Below are positions 61,306 through 64,000 of a stretch of 64,000 bases of DNA, in pieces; within the stretch, counting starts at the first letter, position 1; every line of letters starts with the position of its first letter. This DNA comes from Clostridium brassicae (GTDB lineage Bacteria > Bacillota > Clostridia > Clostridiales > Clostridiaceae), in assembly GCF_026738875.1 (NCBI RefSeq), contig NZ_JAPQFJ010000014.1, forward strand, positions 62,001-126,000, given 5' to 3'. Both the position numbers and the translations under genes were made by a program. The notes beneath the pieces were generated by a model, which was given only the letters and a program-made list of their open reading frames with translations, was not told the DNA's origin and made no database searches.

Positions 61306-61842
61306 ATGGAATTTAAGTCTATTCTATTAGATGATAAAGCTATAAAGAGAACTTTAAAAAGAGTAGCACATGAAATTATTGAAAAAAATAAAGGGGTAAA
61401 AGATGTTGTTCTAGTAGGAATACAAAGAAGAGGAGTTCCTATAGCAAAAAGAATTGCTAAACTTATAGAGGAATTTGAAGAAGAACAAGTTCAAGTTTCA
61501 TCAGTAGATATTACTCTTTATAGAGATGATTTAACTGAACTAAGTGAGCAGGCTGTATTAAATAATGAGAATATAGATCTTTGTGTTAAAGACAAAAAAA
61601 TAATATTGGTAGATGATGTGCTATATACTGGAAGAACTGCAAGAGCAGCTATGGAAGCTATTATCCATCAAGGCAGACCTGCCAATATACAATTAGCTGT
61701 ATTAGTAGACAGAGGACATAGAGAACTTCCAATAAGAGCAGATTATGTAGGGAAAAACGTACCTACATCTAAAAAAGAAATAATTTGTGTTCAGGTAAAA
61801 GAAATAGATGATGAAGACTCAGTGGTAATTTATGAAGTTTAA
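61306..61842 (+). CDS. pyrR: Bifunctional pyr regulator / uracil phosphoribosyltransferase PyrR
   Basis: A 178-residue PyrR. The PRPP-binding motif [20 protein letters not shown] is complete, with the [20 protein letters not shown] segment after it. In Bacillus it binds UMP and pyr mRNA to cause attenuation. No pyr biosynthesis gene follows here; the next gene is opposite in direction. GAGAGGGG before the ATG. The downstream gap shows no PyrR binding loop that I recognise. Confidence 0.96.
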   Translation: MEFKSILLDDKAIKRTLKRVAHEIIEKNKGVKDVVLVGIQRRGVPIAKRIAKLIEEFEEEQVQVSSVDITLYRDDLTELSEQAVLNNENIDLCVKDKKIILVDDVLYTGRTARAAMEAIIHQGRPANIQLAVLVDRGHRELPIRADYVGKNVPTSKKEIICVQVKEIDDEDSVVIYEV

Positions 61843-62298
61843 ACATGAAACTTTAAATTTAATTTGAAGTTTAGAAGTGGATTAAAATTGATGTTTTGTA
61901 TGAAGGATTTATTTATCTGAATATGTTAAGATAGCTTTATACTAAGCTTTTTTTATCCAAAGACATAATATTAATAGTCTGCCTCCAACTTATTGAGGGG
62001 CGGGGTATCATTAGCGGAAGAATAAACAAAATCTAAAATAGCAAATAATTTGTAATTAAGAAACCTTTAGTGAAGATTACTTTATACTAAAGGTTTCTAT
62101 TTTAGATTATGCTTTAAAAATTTATTAGTTTTATATAATTTTAAGAATAATCCTAAACTAAGGATATATAATCTAGGTAGTTAGGTTTTTGTAATTTTCA
62201 TAAAAATTAAGTGTATAAAATTTCTTAATCTTAATGCTGAAAAGCTATGCTGAAGTAGTTGTTATTTGAACTAGCTATAGGTAATTTCCAAATAAATA
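61843..62298. other. Gene-free gap after pyrR with several hairpins
   Basis: About 455 bases without a gene. AAGATAGCTT...AAGCTTTTTTT (61929-61952) is a weak terminator for pyrR. GCCTCCAACTTATTGAGGGG followed by CGGGGTATCATTAGCGG (61980-62019) is unusually G-rich and forms a CCTC/GAGG hairpin. AAACCTTTAGT...ACTAAAGGTTT (62061-62096) is a perfect 11-bp stem. Bases 62149-62240 resemble the inverted repeat at 58797. Confidence 0.55.
62061..62106. terminator. Hairpin, probable terminator in the pyrR-rqcH gap
   Basis: AAACCTTTAGT pairs perfectly with ACTAAAGGTTT, 14-base loop, then CTATTTTAG. Only a modest U-tract; it could serve pyrR on the + strand. Confidence 0.55.
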
Positions 62299-64000
62299 CT
62301 ATTTATTAATATTAGGCTCTTCTGGTGTTATATAAAGAGTTTGATTTGTAGAATAAATCACCATTCCTGGCTTTGCTCCATTAGGTTTTTTTACATTCTT
62401 AACTTCTGTGTAATCTACAGGTACTTTTGATGAATTCTGACCTTTACTATAATATGCAGCTAAATTAGCTCCTTCTAACAAGGTGCTATAAGGAATTTCA
62501 CCAGAGTTTCTGATGATAACGTGAGAACCAGGTATTTCCTTAGTGTGCATCCATATATCATGTTTATTTGCAAATTTTAAAGTAAGAAAATCATTTTGAA
62601 TATTATTTTTTCCAACATACATATCGAAGCCATCACTAGATACAAAATGCATAGGCTTTGAGGCTTTGGATTTATTATTTTTGCGAGATTTTTTAAATTT
62701 AATATATCCGGTTTCAATTAATTCATTTTTTATCTCATTAATTTCATCATAATTAGAAGCATTTTCTATATTAGTTAAAACGGAATAAAGATAGTTTAGT
62801 TCGTCAGCGTTTTGGTCTAACTGTTCATGGGCAGATTCTTCTGATTTTTTTAGTTTATTGTATTTTTTATAGTATATTTGAATATTTTGCGATGGTGTTT
62901 TATTTTCATCTAAATTAATAAATATATTTTCACCATTCTCACTATAGTAATTTAGAACTTCTACTTTTTTCATTCCTTTTTCAATAGCATAAATATTTGC
63001 TGTTAAAAGTTCACCATACAATTGATACTTTTCTTTATCTTTACATTCATTCAATGTATTATTAAGTATAGAGTTCTTTTTTACACATCTATTTATATTG
63101 TTAGTAACTATTTTGTGTAAGTCAGAACTTTTAGCTTTTAGTCGATCTAGTTTATCTTTAGTATAGTAAAAATTCTCTAATAGTTTTGATGGAGATTCAT
63201 AAATAAGTTTATCATAATCTTGCATTGATTTTAGATCAATACAATAAAAGTCTTTTAATGAATTATTTTTTTTATAAGCAAAATAATGAAAATCCTTTGA
63301 AGAAAACTTATCAAATATATTTTTACTATAATTTAATATTTGGTCAATATGATTTAAATCCATAGGAATAGTATCAGATTTTAGATTAAATACAATTTCT
63401 TTAGATAAAGTTTTACTTATACCTGTAAATAGATTCATAAACATGTTTTCATTTAATTCTATATCGCCCTCAATTATTTGTTTTTTAGCCTCTTCTAGAT
63501 TGAATTCAAGAGGACTTAGCTTATTAGATTTTGGAGGATATACATATTTAATACCAGGTAAAGTAATTCTATAGCTATTCATATCAGGGGTTACATGTTT
63601 AATGCTGTCCATTATAATGCCATCTCTACCCCTTACTAAGGTTATGTTACTATGTCTTCCCATTATTTCAATAATTAAAGAGTATATACTATCAAAACCA
63701 AGTTCATCTCTGCTTTCTAAGTTTATTATGAGCAATCTATCATTGTTTATCTGATTTATTTCTAATATTCTGGAATTACTTAAATACTTTCTTAAAACCA
63801 TACAAAACATTGGAGCTTTAATGGGATTAGTCTTGTTCAGATTCGTCAAATGGATTCTAGGATAGTTAGCACTTGCACTAATTAGGAGTTTCGTATTTTT
63901 CCTTCCTTGACGTATAGTAAATATTATTTCATCTTTTTCGGGTTGATTTATTTTATCTATTTTACCATTCAATATGGAATTATTTAATTCATGTACTATG
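62299..64000 (-). CDS. rqcH: Rqc2 homologue RqcH (NFACT/FbpA), 5' end cut by the window
   Basis: A partial gene: the frame stays open through the right edge, reading IVHELNNSILNGKIDKINQP upstream of any internal start, so the true start lies outside. At least 566 residues are seen. Domains: NFACT-N (from the edge), a helical coiled-coil middle (about residues 280-430), and NFACT-R with DIWMHTKEIPGSHVIIRN near the C-terminus. Members add alanine tails to stalled nascent chains on the 50S subunit; older annotation calls them fibronectin-binding. It is convergent to pyrR. Confidence 0.93.
   Translation of the reverse strand, partial: IVHELNNSILNGKIDKINQPEKDEIIFTIRQGRKNTKLLISASANYPRIHLTNLNKTNPIKAPMFCMVLRKYLSNSRILEINQINNDRLLIINLESRDELGFDSIYSLIIEIMGRHSNITLVRGRDGIIMDSIKHVTPDMNSYRITLPGIKYVYPPKSNKLSPLEFNLEEAKKQIIEGDIELNENMFMNLFTGISKTLSKEIVFNLKSDTIPMDLNHIDQILNYSKNIFDKFSSKDFHYFAYKKNNSLKDFYCIDLKSMQDYDKLIYESPSKLLENFYYTKDKLDRLKAKSSDLHKIVTNNINRCVKKNSILNNTLNECKDKEKYQLYGELLTANIYAIEKGMKKVEVLNYYSENGENIFINLDENKTPSQNIQIYYKKYNKLKKSEESAHEQLDQNADELNYLYSVLTNIENASNYDEINEIKNELIETGYIKFKKSRKNNKSKASKPMHFVSSDGFDMYVGKNNIQNDFLTLKFANKHDIWMHTKEIPGSHVIIRNSGEIPYSTLLEGANLAAYYSKGQNSSKVPVDYTEVKNVKKPNGAKPGMVIYSTNQTLYITPEEPNINK

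Noticed and set aside
61843-62298. PyrR-binding attenuator downstream of pyrR
   Set aside because: No recognisable PyrR binding loop and no pyr gene follows; the next gene is on the other strand.
1-64000. Mobile elements, prophage genes, CRISPR arrays and tRNA genes
   Set aside because: No transposase, integrase, regularly spaced repeat array or tRNA-like cloverleaf was seen on reading both strands.

Overview
The window is AT-rich, roughly 70 percent A+T by eye. Start codons are often TTG or GTG behind strong AGGAGG-type ribosome binding sites, and genes are tightly packed. Gene content and order (a fused FliR-FlhB, a SigD-type flagellar regulon, a DUF881-Sbp-DUF881 block, sporulation-type SpoVD/SpoVE relatives in the dcw cluster, a MurE with the meso-DAP signature) point to a motile, spore-forming Clostridium sensu stricto. 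I cannot fix the species from sequence alone. I see no tRNA, rRNA, CRISPR array, transposase or prophage gene.

Layout. (1) 1-7.9 kb: late motility genes. These are a methyltransferase with a Trm112-like tail, an unknown membrane-anchored protein, a soluble chemoreceptor, a 58-residue YjfB-like protein, two short flagellins, a double-receiver response regulator and a membrane chemoreceptor. Four of these units start at promoters matching the SigD (sigma-28) pattern with exactly 17 bases between the -35 and CGATAA. (2) 7.9-8.7 kb: a gene-free stretch with a candidate promoter, a long hairpin followed by a U-tract, and a perfect 13-bp inverted repeat before flgB. (3) 8.7-33.1 kb: one long flagellar assembly operon. 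It encodes the rod and basal body (flgB, flgC, fliE, fliF, fliG), the export ATPase complex (fliH, fliI, fliJ), hook control (fliK, flgD, a TIGR02530-type protein, flgE), flbD, the motor (motA, motB, fliL), the export gate (fliO, fliP, fliQ, fliR-flhB, flhA), the regulators flhF, flhG, a PilZ c-di-GMP receptor and SigD, then a SwrB-like protein, a small protein with no ordinary start codon, and two rod proteins. fliM/fliN, filament-cap, hook-junction and che genes are not here.

(4) 33.3-42.1 kb: housekeeping genes on both strands. These are a CBS/DRTGG manganese pyrophosphatase, a P-type calcium ATPase, an unknown 137-residue protein, a Lon-like protease without a Walker A motif, and YchF. 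(5) 42.4-56.9 kb: a reduced division and cell-wall (dcw) cluster: rsmH, ftsL-like, spoVD-like, murE, murF, mraY, ftsW/spoVE, ftsQ, DUF881, sbp, DUF881, then yggS, sepF, yggT, ylmH and divIVA. mraZ, murD, murG, murC, ftsA, ftsZ and the sigE/sigG block are missing from their usual places. (6) 57-64 kb: MTA/SAH nucleosidase, DAHP synthase, a DksA-like zinc-finger protein, lspA, rluD, pyrR, and an rqcH (NFACT) gene that runs off the right edge.

The least explained material is non-coding. A structured repeat occurs at about the same distance before two unrelated genes (the calcium ATPase and the nucleosidase). There is a dispersed palindromic family, a degenerate TAGTAACTAG-rich repeat in several operon gaps, and a pair of mutually exclusive hairpins over the flbD ribosome binding site. 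The 83-codon reading frame at 31.3 kb, which seems to start at ATT or by frameshifting, is also worth a check.
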